Assembly: GCF_001889045.1 (NCBI RefSeq)
Contig: NZ_CP018155.1
Span: forward strand, 1,862,001 to 1,926,000
Direction of reading: 5' to 3'
Origin: Tenacibaculum todarodis
GTDB lineage: Bacteria; Bacteroidota; Bacteroidia; Flavobacteriales; Flavobacteriaceae
DNA: 64,000 nucleotides
The stretch's first letter is position 1. Every line of letters begins with the position of its first letter. Under the pieces are notes generated by a model. That model was not told the origin of the DNA. It did no database searches and saw nothing but the letters and a program-made list of their open reading frames with translations. The position numbers were made by a program, and so were the translations under genes. Of this stretch, positions 1-9,924 are shown one piece after another.

Positions 1-1
1 A

Positions 2-1006
2 ATAATTGAAGGAACAAATACCATTATTGCAACAGGTTCTAAACCATCTACTTTACCTTTTATTACTTTAGACAAAGAACGTATTATTACGTCTACTGAA
101 GCTTTAGTATTAAAAGAAGTTCCTAAACATTTATTAGTAATTGGTGGTGGGGTTATTGGATTAGAATTAGGTTCAGTTTACAAGCGTTTAGGCGCAGAAG
201 TTACCGTTATTGAGTACGCTCCAAAAATAACTCCAACTATGGATGCTGATATTTCTAAAGAACTTAACAAAGTACTGAAGAAACAAGGAATGAAAATTAA
301 CGCAAATCACGGTGTTACTTCTGTTGAAAGAAATGGTGATGAAGTTATTGTAAAAGCTACCAATAAGAAAGGTGAAGAAGTTACTTTTACTGGAGATTAC
401 TGTTTAGTTGCTGTTGGTCGTAAACCATTTACAACTGGACTAGGTTTAGAAAAAGTTGGTATTAAAGTTTCTGACAGAGGAATGATTGAAGTTAACGATC
501 ATTTACAAACAAATGTTGGTAATATTTTTGCAATTGGAGATGTTGTTCGTGGAGCAATGTTAGCACACAAAGCTGAAGAAGAAGGTGTTGTTGTTGCTGA
601 ATTTTTAGCAGGAGAAAAACCACATATCGATTATAATTTAATTCCAGGAATTATTTACACATGGCCAGAAGTTGCTGCTGTAGGTAAAACTGAAGACGAA
701 TTAAAAGATGCTGGTGTTGCTTATAAAGCTGGAAAATTCTCAATGCGTGCTTTAGGTAGATCTAGAGCAAGTGGAGATATTGACGGATTTGTAAAAGTAT
801 TAGCTGATAAAAATACAGATGAAATTCTAGGAGTTCATATGGTTGGCGCACGTGTTGCCGATTTAATTATGGAAATGGCAGTTGCTATGGAGTTTAGAGC
901 TTCTGCAGAAGACATTGCAAGAATTTGTCATGGTCACCCAACATATTCTGAAGCAGTAAAAGAAGCTTCTAAAGCCGCTTGGGATGGAAAACCTTTGAAT
1001 TCTTAA
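2..1006 (+). CDS. lpdA: Dihydrolipoyl dehydrogenase (E3), 5' part outside window
   Basis: Flavoprotein that reoxidises lipoamide in the 2-oxoacid dehydrogenase complexes. The reading frame is open from base 2, so the N-terminal FAD-binding part lies outside the window. Visible are the second Rossmann motif (VIGGGVIGLELG), the FAD-contacting AIGDVVRGAMLAHKAEEEG segment, and the C-terminal dimerisation domain with the catalytic His-Glu pair in HGHPTYSEA. An internal ATG at 239 is not a real start, because the coding frame and family similarity continue upstream of it. A strong hairpin follows the stop. Assignment to lpd rather than another disulfide reductase rests on the C-terminal motif. Confidence 0.93.
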   Translation: MIEGTNTIIATGSKPSTLPFITLDKERIITSTEALVLKEVPKHLLVIGGGVIGLELGSVYKRLGAEVTVIEYAPKITPTMDADISKELNKVLKKQGMKINANHGVTSVERNGDEVIVKATNKKGEEVTFTGDYCLVAVGRKPFTTGLGLEKVGIKVSDRGMIEVNDHLQTNVGNIFAIGDVVRGAMLAHKAEEEGVVVAEFLAGEKPHIDYNLIPGIIYTWPEVAAVGKTEDELKDAGVAYKAGKFSMRALGRSRASGDIDGFVKVLADKNTDEILGVHMVGARVADLIMEMAVAMEFRASAEDIARICHGHPTYSEAVKEASKAAWDGKPLNS

Positions 1007-1041
1007 ATTATAGATTCCCGATTTCTCGGGAATGACATTTA

Positions 1042-1083
1042 TAAAAAAAATCCGAAGTAAAATTTACTTCGGATTTTTTTGTT
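1042..1083. terminator. Bidirectional rho-independent terminator
   Basis: A hairpin (ATCCGAAGTAA paired with TTACTTCGGAT) is flanked by an A-run on the left and a T-run on the right. It can end lpdA from the left and the toxin gene from the right. Confidence 0.85.
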
Positions 1084-1098
1084 TTTTTTGAATAAAAA

Positions 1099-1386
1099 TT
1101 ACGTTATATTTTTTAAATCTTGTCTACCAATAATTGCCATAATTTCTACCGTATTGCCATTTATTTTGTAATAAATACTTTCAGAACCACATACACAACG
1201 TCTATATCCAATTTTTATATAATCTACAGATTCAAAAGAAAAAGGGTTTTCTGTTATAATATCAAAATACTCAAAAAAAGAATCGAAATATTTATCTGCT
1301 TGAATCATTCCAAATTTTTCAACTCCGTATTTATGAATCTTAAGTAAGTCTTCTTTCGCTATATTACTTAGCTTATAGCTTGTCAT
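1099..1386 (-). CDS. RelE/ParE-family toxin
   Basis: A 95-residue protein with the ParE/RelE fold pattern: an N-terminal helical pair (LSNIAKEDLLKIHKYG), then beta-rich IGYRRCVCGSESIYYKING and a closing VEIMAIIGRQD strand and loop. These toxins inhibit gyrase (ParE) or cleave ribosome-bound mRNA (RelE); the sequence alone does not decide which. Its start overlaps the antitoxin stop by one base (TAATG), so the pair is translationally coupled. This is a chromosomal pair, not part of the cassette array. Confidence 0.85.
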   Translation of the reverse strand: MTSYKLSNIAKEDLLKIHKYGVEKFGMIQADKYFDSFFEYFDIITENPFSFESVDYIKIGYRRCVCGSESIYYKINGNTVEIMAIIGRQDLKNIT

Positions 1387-1619
1387 TAAATTAACGACTT
1401 AGATTCCGCTAATATCTGTTCTTTATTTAAATTTGTAAATCCGCTTTTCTCGGCTTTTTCTAACTTAGCACTAATCCAATCAATTTGTCTTTGTTGTTTT
1501 CTTGCTTGTCTAATTAAATCGTTTACAAGCTCACTTTTAGTAGTATACTCTTTTTGGTCAACCTGACTTTTTAACCACTCATCATTTGGTTGCGTAAATG
1601 AAATACTTTGTCTTGCCAT
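1386..1619 (-). CDS. ParD-like ribbon-helix-helix antitoxin
   Basis: A 77-residue protein. The N-terminus (ARQSISFTQPNDEWLKSQV) fits a ribbon-helix-helix DNA-binding strand and helix, and the rest is a charged helical tail that would wrap the toxin (QRQIDWISAKLEKAEKSGF). It resembles the ParD/CC2985 antitoxin family. It is the first gene of the pair and has a palindrome just upstream of its start, consistent with autoregulation. Confidence 0.85.
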   Translation of the reverse strand: MARQSISFTQPNDEWLKSQVDQKEYTTKSELVNDLIRQARKQQRQIDWISAKLEKAEKSGFTNLNKEQILAESKSLI

Positions 1620-1627
1620 AATATTTA

Positions 1628-1651
1628 TTTTGGTGCTAATTTACACCAAAA
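1628..1651. promoter_or_regulatory. Operator palindrome of the toxin-antitoxin operon
   Basis: TTTTGGTG and CACCAAAA arms are separated by 8 bases, 9-32 bp upstream of the antitoxin start. The position fits a ribbon-helix-helix operator for autoregulation; binding is inferred. Confidence 0.65.
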
Positions 1652-1700
1652 ATGATTAGTTTACAAATTTTAATTTCTCAGCTTTATAAATACCGAATAA

Positions 1701-3326
1701 CTATTTCACTATTTCAAGCGATGTAAATTTAAATGAAGTTCCATCAAACAAACCTTTATCCGATAGTTTTAAAGCAGGAATTACCAACAATGCCATAAAA
1801 GATAAACTCATATAAGGTGCACGTAATTTACTTCCCATTTGCTTAGCCATTTTATCTAACTCAGCATAAGCTCTTCCAATTTCTTCCGCAGGTTTATCAG
1901 ACATAATTCCTGCAACAGGTAAAGAAACTATTTTTTCTTCGGAATTGTTTACCGCACAAACTCCACCGCTATTTTCTATAATTAAATTTACTGCTTTACA
2001 AATGGCTTCGTCGGAAACTCCAACCGCAATAATATTATGAGAATCGTGCCCAACAGAACTTGCAATTGCACCTTCTTTTAATCCGAAGTTTTTAATAAAC
2101 GCAATAGCCGGTTCGTCATTTTTATAACGATTTACAACGGTCATTTTTAAAACATCGGTATCTATACTTGAAACTAAATTTCCATCTACAATTAAAGAAT
2201 CTTCTTCAAGTTGATTGGTAACCAACTCACCATCTAAAGCTTCAATAACTCTTATTTTTTCTGATGAAGACTCAAACCTAAAGTCTGAAATGTTCTTTTT
2301 ATCAGTATCAAAATTATTCAGCACTTCAAAATCTACATGCTTTACAAAAGATTCTCCGTTTTTTGCGACTAATTCTCCATTTATATAGGTTTCTAAAACG
2401 TTGAATTTCTCTAAACTATCAACAACAATAAAATCTGCATCGTTACCTTTTTGCAACAATCCAACGTCTAAATTGTAATGTTTTACAGGATTTACACAAG
2501 CAGCCTGTAATACTTTAAAAACATCAATTCCTTTAGCAACTGCTCTTTCACAAAGCTGATTTATATGACCCAACAACAAATCATCTGGATGTTTATCGTC
2601 TGAACAAAACATCATGTTTTCAAAATGTTCTGGTAATAAATCTATTAAAGCTTCAAAGTTTTTTGCCGCAGAACCTTCTCTGATAATTACTTTCATTCCT
2701 TTCTGTAACTTTTCTAATGCTTCATCATAAGAAAAACACTCGTGATCTGTAGAAATTCCTGCAGCAATATATTTGGTAACATCATCTCCTCTTAAACCTG
2801 GCGCATGACCATCAATTGGTTTATTGTTGTTTTTTGCATGTTGAATTTTCTTTAAAACTTCAGCGTCGTCAAATAAAACACCTGGATAATTCATCATTTC
2901 TGCAAGATATTTAATGTCTGGATTTTCCATCATTAATTTAATATCTTCTGCATTAATAATTGCGCCAGCACTTTCAAAAGAAGTTGCAGGAACACAACTT
3001 GGAGCTCCAAAATTGAATTTTAACGGAACTTTTTTTCCATTTTCAATCATAAATTCAACACCTTTTACACCTAAAACATTGGCAATTTCATGCGGATCAG
3101 AAACCGTTGCAACTGTTCCATGTTTTACTGCAATTTTAGCAAATTCCGAAGGCACCAACATTGAACTTTCAATATGAATATGCGCATCTACAAAACCCGG
3201 TAAAATGTAATTTTCTTTACTATGATTGGCTTCTCTAATTGCTGAAATCTTTCCGTTTTCAACTTCAACCTCACCTTTAAAAATTCTTTTGTTCTGTATG
3301 TCAACTATGTTTCCTTGTACTATCAT
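1701..3326 (-). CDS. ade: Adenine deaminase
   Basis: Amidohydrolase-superfamily enzyme converting adenine to hypoxanthine and ammonia in purine salvage. The 541 residues are a normal full length. Visible are the metal-binding [10 protein letters not shown] motif near residue 49, [14 protein letters not shown], the IDGHAPG and STDHECFS histidines, [11 protein letters not shown], and the C-terminal domain with [14 protein letters not shown]. Transcribed alone, leftward, tail to tail with nothing close. Secondary adenine deaminases (Ade type) carry exactly this two-part layout. Confidence 0.93.
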   Translation of the reverse strand: MIVQGNIVDIQNKRIFKGEVEVENGKISAIREANHSKENYILPGFVDAHIHIESSMLVPSEFAKIAVKHGTVATVSDPHEIANVLGVKGVEFMIENGKKVPLKFNFGAPSCVPATSFESAGAIINAEDIKLMMENPDIKYLAEMMNYPGVLFDDAEVLKKIQHAKNNNKPIDGHAPGLRGDDVTKYIAAGISTDHECFSYDEALEKLQKGMKVIIREGSAAKNFEALIDLLPEHFENMMFCSDDKHPDDLLLGHINQLCERAVAKGIDVFKVLQAACVNPVKHYNLDVGLLQKGNDADFIVVDSLEKFNVLETYINGELVAKNGESFVKHVDFEVLNNFDTDKKNISDFRFESSSEKIRVIEALDGELVTNQLEEDSLIVDGNLVSSIDTDVLKMTVVNRYKNDEPAIAFIKNFGLKEGAIASSVGHDSHNIIAVGVSDEAICKAVNLIIENSGGVCAVNNSEEKIVSLPVAGIMSDKPAEEIGRAYAELDKMAKQMGSKLRAPYMSLSFMALLVIPALKLSDKGLFDGTSFKFTSLEIVK

Positions 3327-3377
3327 TGCGTTCTGTTTCTAAAACAAATTTACAAAGAAAAACACCTCTACTACAAT

Positions 3378-4694
3378 TTATTCAAAAGGATATATTTTCA
3401 CATCCTTACCCAACCAACTTTGTAATTTATCATATATTTTTTGTTGATTTTCTTTTGAGAAATCCTTAATTCTTGTTCCATGATGCCCACCTTTTAAAAC
3501 CATTTTTAAAGCATCTACTTCTGGTTTTGGGTTTGGTGCACAAGCACCCCAAGGATCATTTTCTCCATAAATAAATAAAATATTATTCCCTTTATTTTCA
3601 ATATAACTTCTTACTTCTTTTATGTAATTTGGATTATACGTTAAGGCAACATCTTGTGGTCCAAAACTTATTAAAGAGGTAGTTTTTACAAATTTCAATA
3701 AATCTATAACGGGTGTAAAATCATAACCATAATACCCTAATTCTGTCATATGCTGATAAAAAGATGGCAAATAATTGTAAACTCCAGCATCACTAAATAG
3801 ATAGAATCCTGCAACCTTTTTTAAGTATTGAAACAAATCTTGTGGACTTGCACTTTCATCTGGAATATCTTCACACTTGCTTCCCCATTGCCAAAAAGAA
3901 AAAGGAAATTCTAGCACTGCATGCTCTAAAGCTTCATCAATTGGTATTTTAGTGAAAGATACATTCTTTTTTTCAGCAAAACTTTTAAGTTCTGCCATAA
4001 TACTTTTTCTGTTTTTTAAAATAGCTCTTTGAAAATTTTTAATCTTACCCCTACACTCTTTGTTACCAAACGAATTAATTAAATCTGTTGTTCTTTTATC
4101 TTGTTGTGTATTAATTAATGGAGCAACATACGGCACAGCAACATCAATATCATTAGGATATTTAGATTTGTAAATCATTACCGTTTCTCCTCCTTTACTT
4201 ATTCCCGTAGACAACCATTTCGTTTTATAAATTGCTTTCAATTTGGTTACAATAGCATGATAATCTGCAACTGCTGCATCATTTTTTAAATATTTCCATT
4301 GAATAGAATCTGGTCTAGATTTTCCATAAAAACGATATTCAACTTGTACTTGATTTGCTTTTAACAAGGTGCTTAACTCATACGTTTGTGGTCTTGCATT
4401 ATATCCTTCAGTTACTAAAACAGTTGGCTTGTTATAATCTGAGTGAGAAACATATATATGATGTTCAAATGTTCCTGATTTTAAATTATTATGATCTAAA
4501 GGTTGTTGTAAGGTCAATTCAAATGCACCTGTAAAATGATCTGTTATTTTCACAGAATCTATTTTTGCCTTTGGAAATAAGATAGCTAACTGTTCTTTAA
4601 AAGTTAAACCATCTTGTTGCTTTTTTTTTGTTGAACAGGAAACAATTGCAACAGAAATAAATAGTAGAATGAATATTGTTTTTAGTGCCTTCAT
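3378..4694 (-). CDS. S37-family (PS-10-like) secreted serine aminopeptidase, lipoprotein
   Basis: A 438-residue predicted lipoprotein: hydrophobic signal followed by the lipobox-like AIVSCS. The alpha/beta-hydrolase peptidase core shows a nucleophile elbow STGISKGGE, an acid in IYGENDPWGA and a histidine in LKGGHHGTR. The overall pattern matches S37 (PS-10) tripeptidyl aminopeptidases. It probably trims peptides in the periplasm or at the outer membrane, which fits the downstream peptide and hydroxyproline catabolic genes, though it is read divergently from them. Confidence 0.85.
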   Translation of the reverse strand: MKALKTIFILLFISVAIVSCSTKKKQQDGLTFKEQLAILFPKAKIDSVKITDHFTGAFELTLQQPLDHNNLKSGTFEHHIYVSHSDYNKPTVLVTEGYNARPQTYELSTLLKANQVQVEYRFYGKSRPDSIQWKYLKNDAAVADYHAIVTKLKAIYKTKWLSTGISKGGETVMIYKSKYPNDIDVAVPYVAPLINTQQDKRTTDLINSFGNKECRGKIKNFQRAILKNRKSIMAELKSFAEKKNVSFTKIPIDEALEHAVLEFPFSFWQWGSKCEDIPDESASPQDLFQYLKKVAGFYLFSDAGVYNYLPSFYQHMTELGYYGYDFTPVIDLLKFVKTTSLISFGPQDVALTYNPNYIKEVRSYIENKGNNILFIYGENDPWGACAPNPKPEVDALKMVLKGGHHGTRIKDFSKENQQKIYDKLQSWLGKDVKIYPFE

Positions 4695-4830
4695 TTTTAT
4701 CGATTTAATTTTCTAAATTTAAAGGAAGTAAATTAATCTAATTGATAGTATTTTAACCAAGTATTGGTAAATATTATGCTAAAACAAGCTATTATGTTAT
4801 TATACCTTGAATTTTTCTTATTTTTAATTT

Positions 4831-5799
4831 ATGGATAAAATTAAACAAATAAGTAATAAATTTATTGAGGAGAATACCTATTTTCTAGAATTAATTACTG
4901 AATTAAAACAATCTTTTTCTTCTAATGAAGTTATAGTGCCAATGCGTCATCATCACGATTTTCCTAACCCAGAAGTGAATGCAGATTCTACTTTACTTTT
5001 AATGCCAGCCTGGAACCCAAGTAAAAATGCAGGTGTAAAAATTGTGACTGTGAGTCCGGAAAATGGGCAGTTTGATTTACCTTCTATCCAAGGTACTTAT
5101 ATTTATTTTGATGCAGTTAAGGGATCTATTAAAGCAATTTTAGAAGCCAAAAGTTTAACGGTTATAAGAACCGCTGCAGCTTCTGCTTTAGCATCAAGTT
5201 ATTTATCTAGGGAAGACTCGTCAACTTTATTAATGATTGGAACGGGTGCGCTGTCTATTAATTTAATTAAAGCGCATGCAGCTGTTCGCCCGATTAAGAA
5301 TGTATTTATTTGGGGAAGAAATTTTAACAAAGCAGTCGCAATTTCTGAAGCATTAAAGAATGAAAACTTTACGATAACTCCTATAAGAACGATTGAAGAA
5401 AAAATAGCTGAAGTAGCTATTGTTTCTTGTGCAACTTTATCCAAAACACCCCTTATTTTAGGAAAATATTTACAAAAAGGACAGCATATAGATTTGGTTG
5501 GTGCTTATAAAAAAGACATGAGAGAAGCAGATGATGAAACTATTTCTAAAGCTTCGATTTATCTTGATACTTTTCAAGGTGGATTAAAAGAAAGTGGAGA
5601 TATTGTTATTCCATTACAAAACGAAACTCTAAAAAAAGAAGACATAAAAGCAGATTTATTTCAACTATGTTCTAATCAAAAATCGGGTAGAAATAACCAA
5701 AAAGAAATAACGGTATTTAAATCTGTGGGGCATGCCTTAGAAGATTTAGCAGCGGTCAATTACTATTATAATAAATTTATAAATGAGTACAACCTATAA
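4831..5799 (+). CDS. Ornithine cyclodeaminase/mu-crystallin family reductase, probable delta1-pyrroline-2-carboxylate reductase
   Basis: 322 residues with the OCD/mu-crystallin layout: substrate domain with VPMRHHHDFP and PAWNPSKNAGVKIVTV, then a Rossmann NAD(P) site (LMIGTGALSINLIKAHAAV, IWGRN) and DLVGAYKKDMREADDE. In this family, members beside trans-3-hydroxyproline dehydratase reduce delta1-pyrroline-2-carboxylate to L-proline, and the next gene (overlapping by 17 bp) is such a dehydratase. The two genes therefore look like a coupled T3LHyp-to-proline pathway. True ornithine cyclodeaminase is less likely from context. Confidence 0.8.
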   Translation: MDKIKQISNKFIEENTYFLELITELKQSFSSNEVIVPMRHHHDFPNPEVNADSTLLLMPAWNPSKNAGVKIVTVSPENGQFDLPSIQGTYIYFDAVKGSIKAILEAKSLTVIRTAAASALASSYLSREDSSTLLMIGTGALSINLIKAHAAVRPIKNVFIWGRNFNKAVAISEALKNENFTITPIRTIEEKIAEVAIVSCATLSKTPLILGKYLQKGQHIDLVGAYKKDMREADDETISKASIYLDTFQGGLKESGDIVIPLQNETLKKEDIKADLFQLCSNQKSGRNNQKEITVFKSVGHALEDLAAVNYYYNKFINEYNL

Positions 5800-6850
5800 A
5801 AATATACTTTCAAAAACCAATTTTACACCAAATAAAGATTGGTTAAAAATTAAAACGATCGATATGCACACAGGAGGAGAACCGCTGCGTGTTATTGTTG
5901 ATGGTTTTCCTGAATTAAAAGGAAGTTCAGTTTTAGAATATAGACGTTATTGTAAAGAAAATTTCGATCATTTAAGAACTGCATTAATGTTTGAACCTCG
6001 CGGACATGCAGATATGTATGGTTGTATTTTATTGCCACCAAATGATAATGATGGAGACTTCGGAATTATCTTTTTACACAATGAAGGCTACTCTACAATG
6101 TGTGGGCATGCAATTATTGCTATAACTACTTTAGCTATTAAAATGAACTGGATAACTGTAACTGAAGGAGAAAATATTCTTAAAATTGATGCACCATGCG
6201 GAAGAATTACTTCTTTTGCAAATGTAGAAAACGGAGAAGTAAAAGGAGTCCGATTTCATTGTGTGCCTAGTTTTGTTGTCGGGTTAGATAGAACTTTAGA
6301 AATTGAAGGTTTAGGTAAAATTACTTATGATTTAGCTTATGGAGGTGCTTTTTATGCGTATGTAGATATGGCAAAAAATAATTTTAATTTCGATTTAAGT
6401 ACAAACTCTTATAGGGCATTAATTACAAACGGAATGAAAATTAAAAATGCCGTACTAAAAGCAGATAAAGAAATTTTACATCCTTTTGAAGATGATTTAA
6501 GTTTTTTATACGGAACTATTTTTATAGACAACAACAAACAGCCCACTGGAAATGATAGCAAAAACGTTTGCATTTTTGCTGAGGGAGAAGTAGATCGTTG
6601 CCCAACAGGTTCTGGAGTATCAGGCAGAATGGCAATACATAAAGCTAGAAATGAAATAGATTATGGAGAAACCATAACTATTGAAAGTATCACCAATTCT
6701 GTTTTTAAAGGTTCTATAATTTCAGAAGAAGATTATGGTCCGTTTACCGCTGTAATTCCACAAGTTGAAGGAACTGCACATATTACAGGAATGCACACTT
6801 TTGTAGTTGATCCAAACGACCCAATGAAAAACGGTTTTATACTGAGATAA
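5783..6850 (+). CDS. trans-3-hydroxy-L-proline dehydratase (proline racemase family)
   Basis: 355 residues of the proline racemase fold. The first catalytic site keeps its cysteine (TMCGHAIIAI), but the second is CPTGSGVSGR, with threonine where racemases and epimerases have PCGTG. The Cys/Thr pair is the known signature of trans-3-hydroxyproline dehydratase, which gives pyrroline-2-carboxylate. It overlaps the reductase gene by 17 bp, so the two are co-translated. The second family member in this locus (14686-15693) has both cysteines and so a different job. Confidence 0.85.
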   Translation: MSTTYKNILSKTNFTPNKDWLKIKTIDMHTGGEPLRVIVDGFPELKGSSVLEYRRYCKENFDHLRTALMFEPRGHADMYGCILLPPNDNDGDFGIIFLHNEGYSTMCGHAIIAITTLAIKMNWITVTEGENILKIDAPCGRITSFANVENGEVKGVRFHCVPSFVVGLDRTLEIEGLGKITYDLAYGGAFYAYVDMAKNNFNFDLSTNSYRALITNGMKIKNAVLKADKEILHPFEDDLSFLYGTIFIDNNKQPTGNDSKNVCIFAEGEVDRCPTGSGVSGRMAIHKARNEIDYGETITIESITNSVFKGSIISEEDYGPFTAVIPQVEGTAHITGMHTFVVDPNDPMKNGFILR

Positions 6851-6884
6851 TAAATACAACAAAGACCCAACAATAGTATTTTAT

Positions 6885-9800
6885 ATGTTGAAAACAGATT
6901 ACAATCAAGTTAAAATCACAACCCAAAAAGCAGAAGAAATTCTTTCTGAAGTATTTCAAATAAAAGGGAAAGCGGCTATTTTACCAGGAGAAATCGATTT
7001 TAATTTTAGAATTAAAGTTGATAATTCTGAAGGTTATATTCTAAAAATATCGCGTCCAAATGAAGATGAAAACTATTTAGATTTTCAACAAAAACTATTA
7101 CAATATGTTGCAGAAAATGGAGAAGATTTAATTGCTCCAAAAGTAGTAAATGATAAAGAAGGAAAAGTAATTGCAACTATTAAAGACGATTTTGGAAACA
7201 CCCGAAAAGTACGTTTATTAACATGGGTTTCTGGCAGAGTCTGGAGCTCTGTAAATCCGCAGTTAAACAGTTTACGTTCTAGTTTAGGTAAACAATGTGG
7301 TTTATTAACTGCTTCTTTAAAAGGTTTTAACCACAAAAAAGCATCAAGAGCATTTGTTTGGGATGTTGCACAATCTCTTTGGACAAAAGAGCATATTCAT
7401 TTATTTTCTGATAAAAAAAAAGAAATTATCACCTATTTCCAAAATGAATTTGAAGCAAAAAAAACATCCTATGATGCTTTAAGAAAATCGGTTGTACATA
7501 ATGATGCTAATGACAATAATGTTATTGTATCTAAAGAACTTATAAACCCAACCGTAAAAGCTGCTATAGATTATGGAGACGCTATTTACACACAAATAAT
7601 TAACGATTTAGCAATTGCTTGTGCGTATGCAATTATGAATCATAATGATGTTTTAGAGGCTTGTTTGCCAATCATAAAAGGGTATCATAGTACTTTTCCG
7701 TTACAAGAAAATGAGTTAGCTCATTTGTACAATGCCATTGCAATGCGCTTGGTTATTTCTGTTACAAAATCTGCCATCAATAAAATTGAAGAACCAAATA
7801 ACGAGTATTTATTAATTAGTGAGCAGCGTGCTTGGGACGTTTTAAAAAAATGGAGAGCCATTCATCCACAATTTGCTGAATATAGCTTTAGAGCTGTGTG
7901 CGGATTTATTGCGCATCCTAATGAAGAAAAGTTCAAAAAATGGACTGTTAATAATACTTTTCTATTATCCGACTTGTTTCCAACCATACAAAGAAACGAA
8001 GCCTATCATTTAGATTTAAGTGTTTCTAGTAAATGGATTGGTCATCAAAATGATTTTAATAATCTAGATTTATTTCAGTTTAAAATAGATCAATTACAGA
8101 AAAAAAATCCAACTAAAATTTTTGCCGGCGGTTATTTAGAACCAAGAGCTTTATACACTTCTAAGGCGTATGATACCGTTGGAAACTCTGGACGAGAAAG
8201 CAGAACTATTCATTTAGGAGTCGATTTTTGGCTGCCAGCTTATACACCAGTTCATGCGCTTTTTGATGGCGAAGTTGTAATTGCTTTTAACGATGCTGGA
8301 GAAAAAGAATATGGTGGATTGGTAGTATTAAAACATATCTTAGAAGATTTTGAATTCTACACTTTATACGGCCATAATACTGCAGAAAGTGCAACAAAAA
8401 ATAAAATTGGAGATCTAATTTTAAAGGGTGATAAAATTGCTGAATTGGCAAATTATCCTGAAAACGGTAATTGGGCGCCACATCTACATTTTCAAATTAT
8501 GCTTTCCTTATTTGATTATAAAATTGACTTTCCTGGTGTTGCTTATTTAAAACAAATTGATGTTTGGAAAAGTGTTTGCCCAGACCCTAACTTATTGTTT
8601 AAATCGGATGCATTGATAGGAAAAACAACACTTTCTAATGAGTCTATTATCAACTACAGAAAACAGCATTTAGGAAAAAGTTTAAGTCTGCAATACAAAA
8701 CTCCTATTAAAATGGTTCGTGGAGCGGGTCAATATTTAATGGATCAATTCGGAAAAAAATATTTAGATACTGTAAATAATGTAGCACATGTGGGTCATGA
8801 ACATTATAAGGTTGTAAAAGCGGGTCAAAAACAAATGGCTTTGATAAATACCAATTCTAGGTATTTACATGAAAATATGAATGAATTAGCAAAAGAGCTG
8901 ATTGAAACTTTGCCCAAAGAATTAAATGTTTTACACTTCGTAAATTCTGGAAGCGAGGCAAATGAACTAGCCATAAGAATGGTAAAAGCAGTTACGGGAG
9001 AAAAAGATATGATTGCCAGTGAAGTTGGCTATCACGGAAACTCGAATATGTGTGTAGATATTTCCTCTTACAAATTTGATGGAAAAGGTGGAAACGGAGC
9101 ACCAGAACACACACACATATTTCCATTACCAGATGCGTTTAGAGGAAAATATAGAGGAGAAAATGTTGCTTGTAAATATGTAGCAGAAGTTCAAAAATGT
9201 ATAGATAACATTCAGAAAAAAGGAAGAAATGTTGGTGGATTTATTGTTGAACCTATTATTTCTTGTGGCGGACAAATAGAACTACCCGAAGGTTTTTTAG
9301 CCAAGTCTTACGAATTAGTTAGACAAGCTGGCGGCATTTGTATTTCAGATGAAGTGCAAACAGGTGTAGGTAGAATGGGCAAAACTTTTTGGGGTTTTCA
9401 ATTGCATAATGTTGTGCCAGATATTGTAACTATTGGAAAACCTTTAGGAAACGGACACCCAATTGCGGCTGTTGCTTGCACTCAAAAAGTGGCAGAAGCT
9501 TTTGCAAACGGAATGGAATATTTTAACACTTTTGGTGGAAATCCTGTTTCTTGTGCCATTGCCACCGAAGTTATAAAAACTGTAAAAACAGAGAAACTAC
9601 AAGAAAATGCGTTAGAAGTTGGCGAGTTTTTAAAAGCTGAATTACATAAACTTTCTAAAGAATTTCCAATAATTGGTAATGTACGCGGACAAGGATTGTT
9701 TCTAGGGATTGAATTGGTAGATGTCAACTTAAATCCGTTAGCAGCGCAAACAGATTATTTAGCAAACCGAATGAAAGATCATGGTATTTTAATGAGTACA

Positions 9801-9923
9801 GATGGTTTGGATTATAATGTTTTAAAAATTAAACCTCCAATTGTTTTTACCATAGAAAATGCAAATGAATTATTACTTTACTTAAAGAAAATTTTAAAAG
9901 AAGATTTTATGACCGTGAATTAA
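6885..9923 (+). CDS. Trifunctional fusion: APH-like kinase + M23 peptidase-like domain + class III aminotransferase
   Basis: 1012 residues in three parts. Residues about 1-340 are an aminoglycoside/hydroxylysine-kinase-like phosphotransferase with VVHNDANDNNVIV and AAIDYGDA. Residues about 430-560 are a LytM/M23 fold with HLGVDF (near 443), YGHN and HLHFQ (near 533). Residues about 600-1005 are a PLP class III aminotransferase with FVNSGSEANELA, SDEVQTGVGR and the PLP lysine in TIGKPLGNGHP. This architecture exists in other bacteria but its substrate is not settled. Context suggests modified amino acids from collagen-like peptides, such as hydroxylysine (inference). No frameshift is visible. 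Confidence 0.85.
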   Translation: MLKTDYNQVKITTQKAEEILSEVFQIKGKAAILPGEIDFNFRIKVDNSEGYILKISRPNEDENYLDFQQKLLQYVAENGEDLIAPKVVNDKEGKVIATIKDDFGNTRKVRLLTWVSGRVWSSVNPQLNSLRSSLGKQCGLLTASLKGFNHKKASRAFVWDVAQSLWTKEHIHLFSDKKKEIITYFQNEFEAKKTSYDALRKSVVHNDANDNNVIVSKELINPTVKAAIDYGDAIYTQIINDLAIACAYAIMNHNDVLEACLPIIKGYHSTFPLQENELAHLYNAIAMRLVISVTKSAINKIEEPNNEYLLISEQRAWDVLKKWRAIHPQFAEYSFRAVCGFIAHPNEEKFKKWTVNNTFLLSDLFPTIQRNEAYHLDLSVSSKWIGHQNDFNNLDLFQFKIDQLQKKNPTKIFAGGYLEPRALYTSKAYDTVGNSGRESRTIHLGVDFWLPAYTPVHALFDGEVVIAFNDAGEKEYGGLVVLKHILEDFEFYTLYGHNTAESATKNKIGDLILKGDKIAELANYPENGNWAPHLHFQIMLSLFDYKIDFPGVAYLKQIDVWKSVCPDPNLLFKSDALIGKTTLSNESIINYRKQHLGKSLSLQYKTPIKMVRGAGQYLMDQFGKKYLDTVNNVAHVGHEHYKVVKAGQKQMALINTNSRYLHENMNELAKELIETLPKELNVLHFVNSGSEANELAIRMVKAVTGEKDMIASEVGYHGNSNMCVDISSYKFDGKGGNGAPEHTHIFPLPDAFRGKYRGENVACKYVAEVQKCIDNIQKKGRNVGGFIVEPIISCGGQIELPEGFLAKSYELVRQAGGICISDEVQTGVGRMGKTFWGFQLHNVVPDIVTIGKPLGNGHPIAAVACTQKVAEAFANGMEYFNTFGGNPVSCAIATEVIKTVKTEKLQENALEVGEFLKAELHKLSKEFPIIGNVRGQGLFLGIELVDVNLNPLAAQTDYLANRMKDHGILMSTDGLDYNVLKIKPPIVFTIENANELLLYLKKILKEDFMTVN

Positions 9924-9924
9924 A

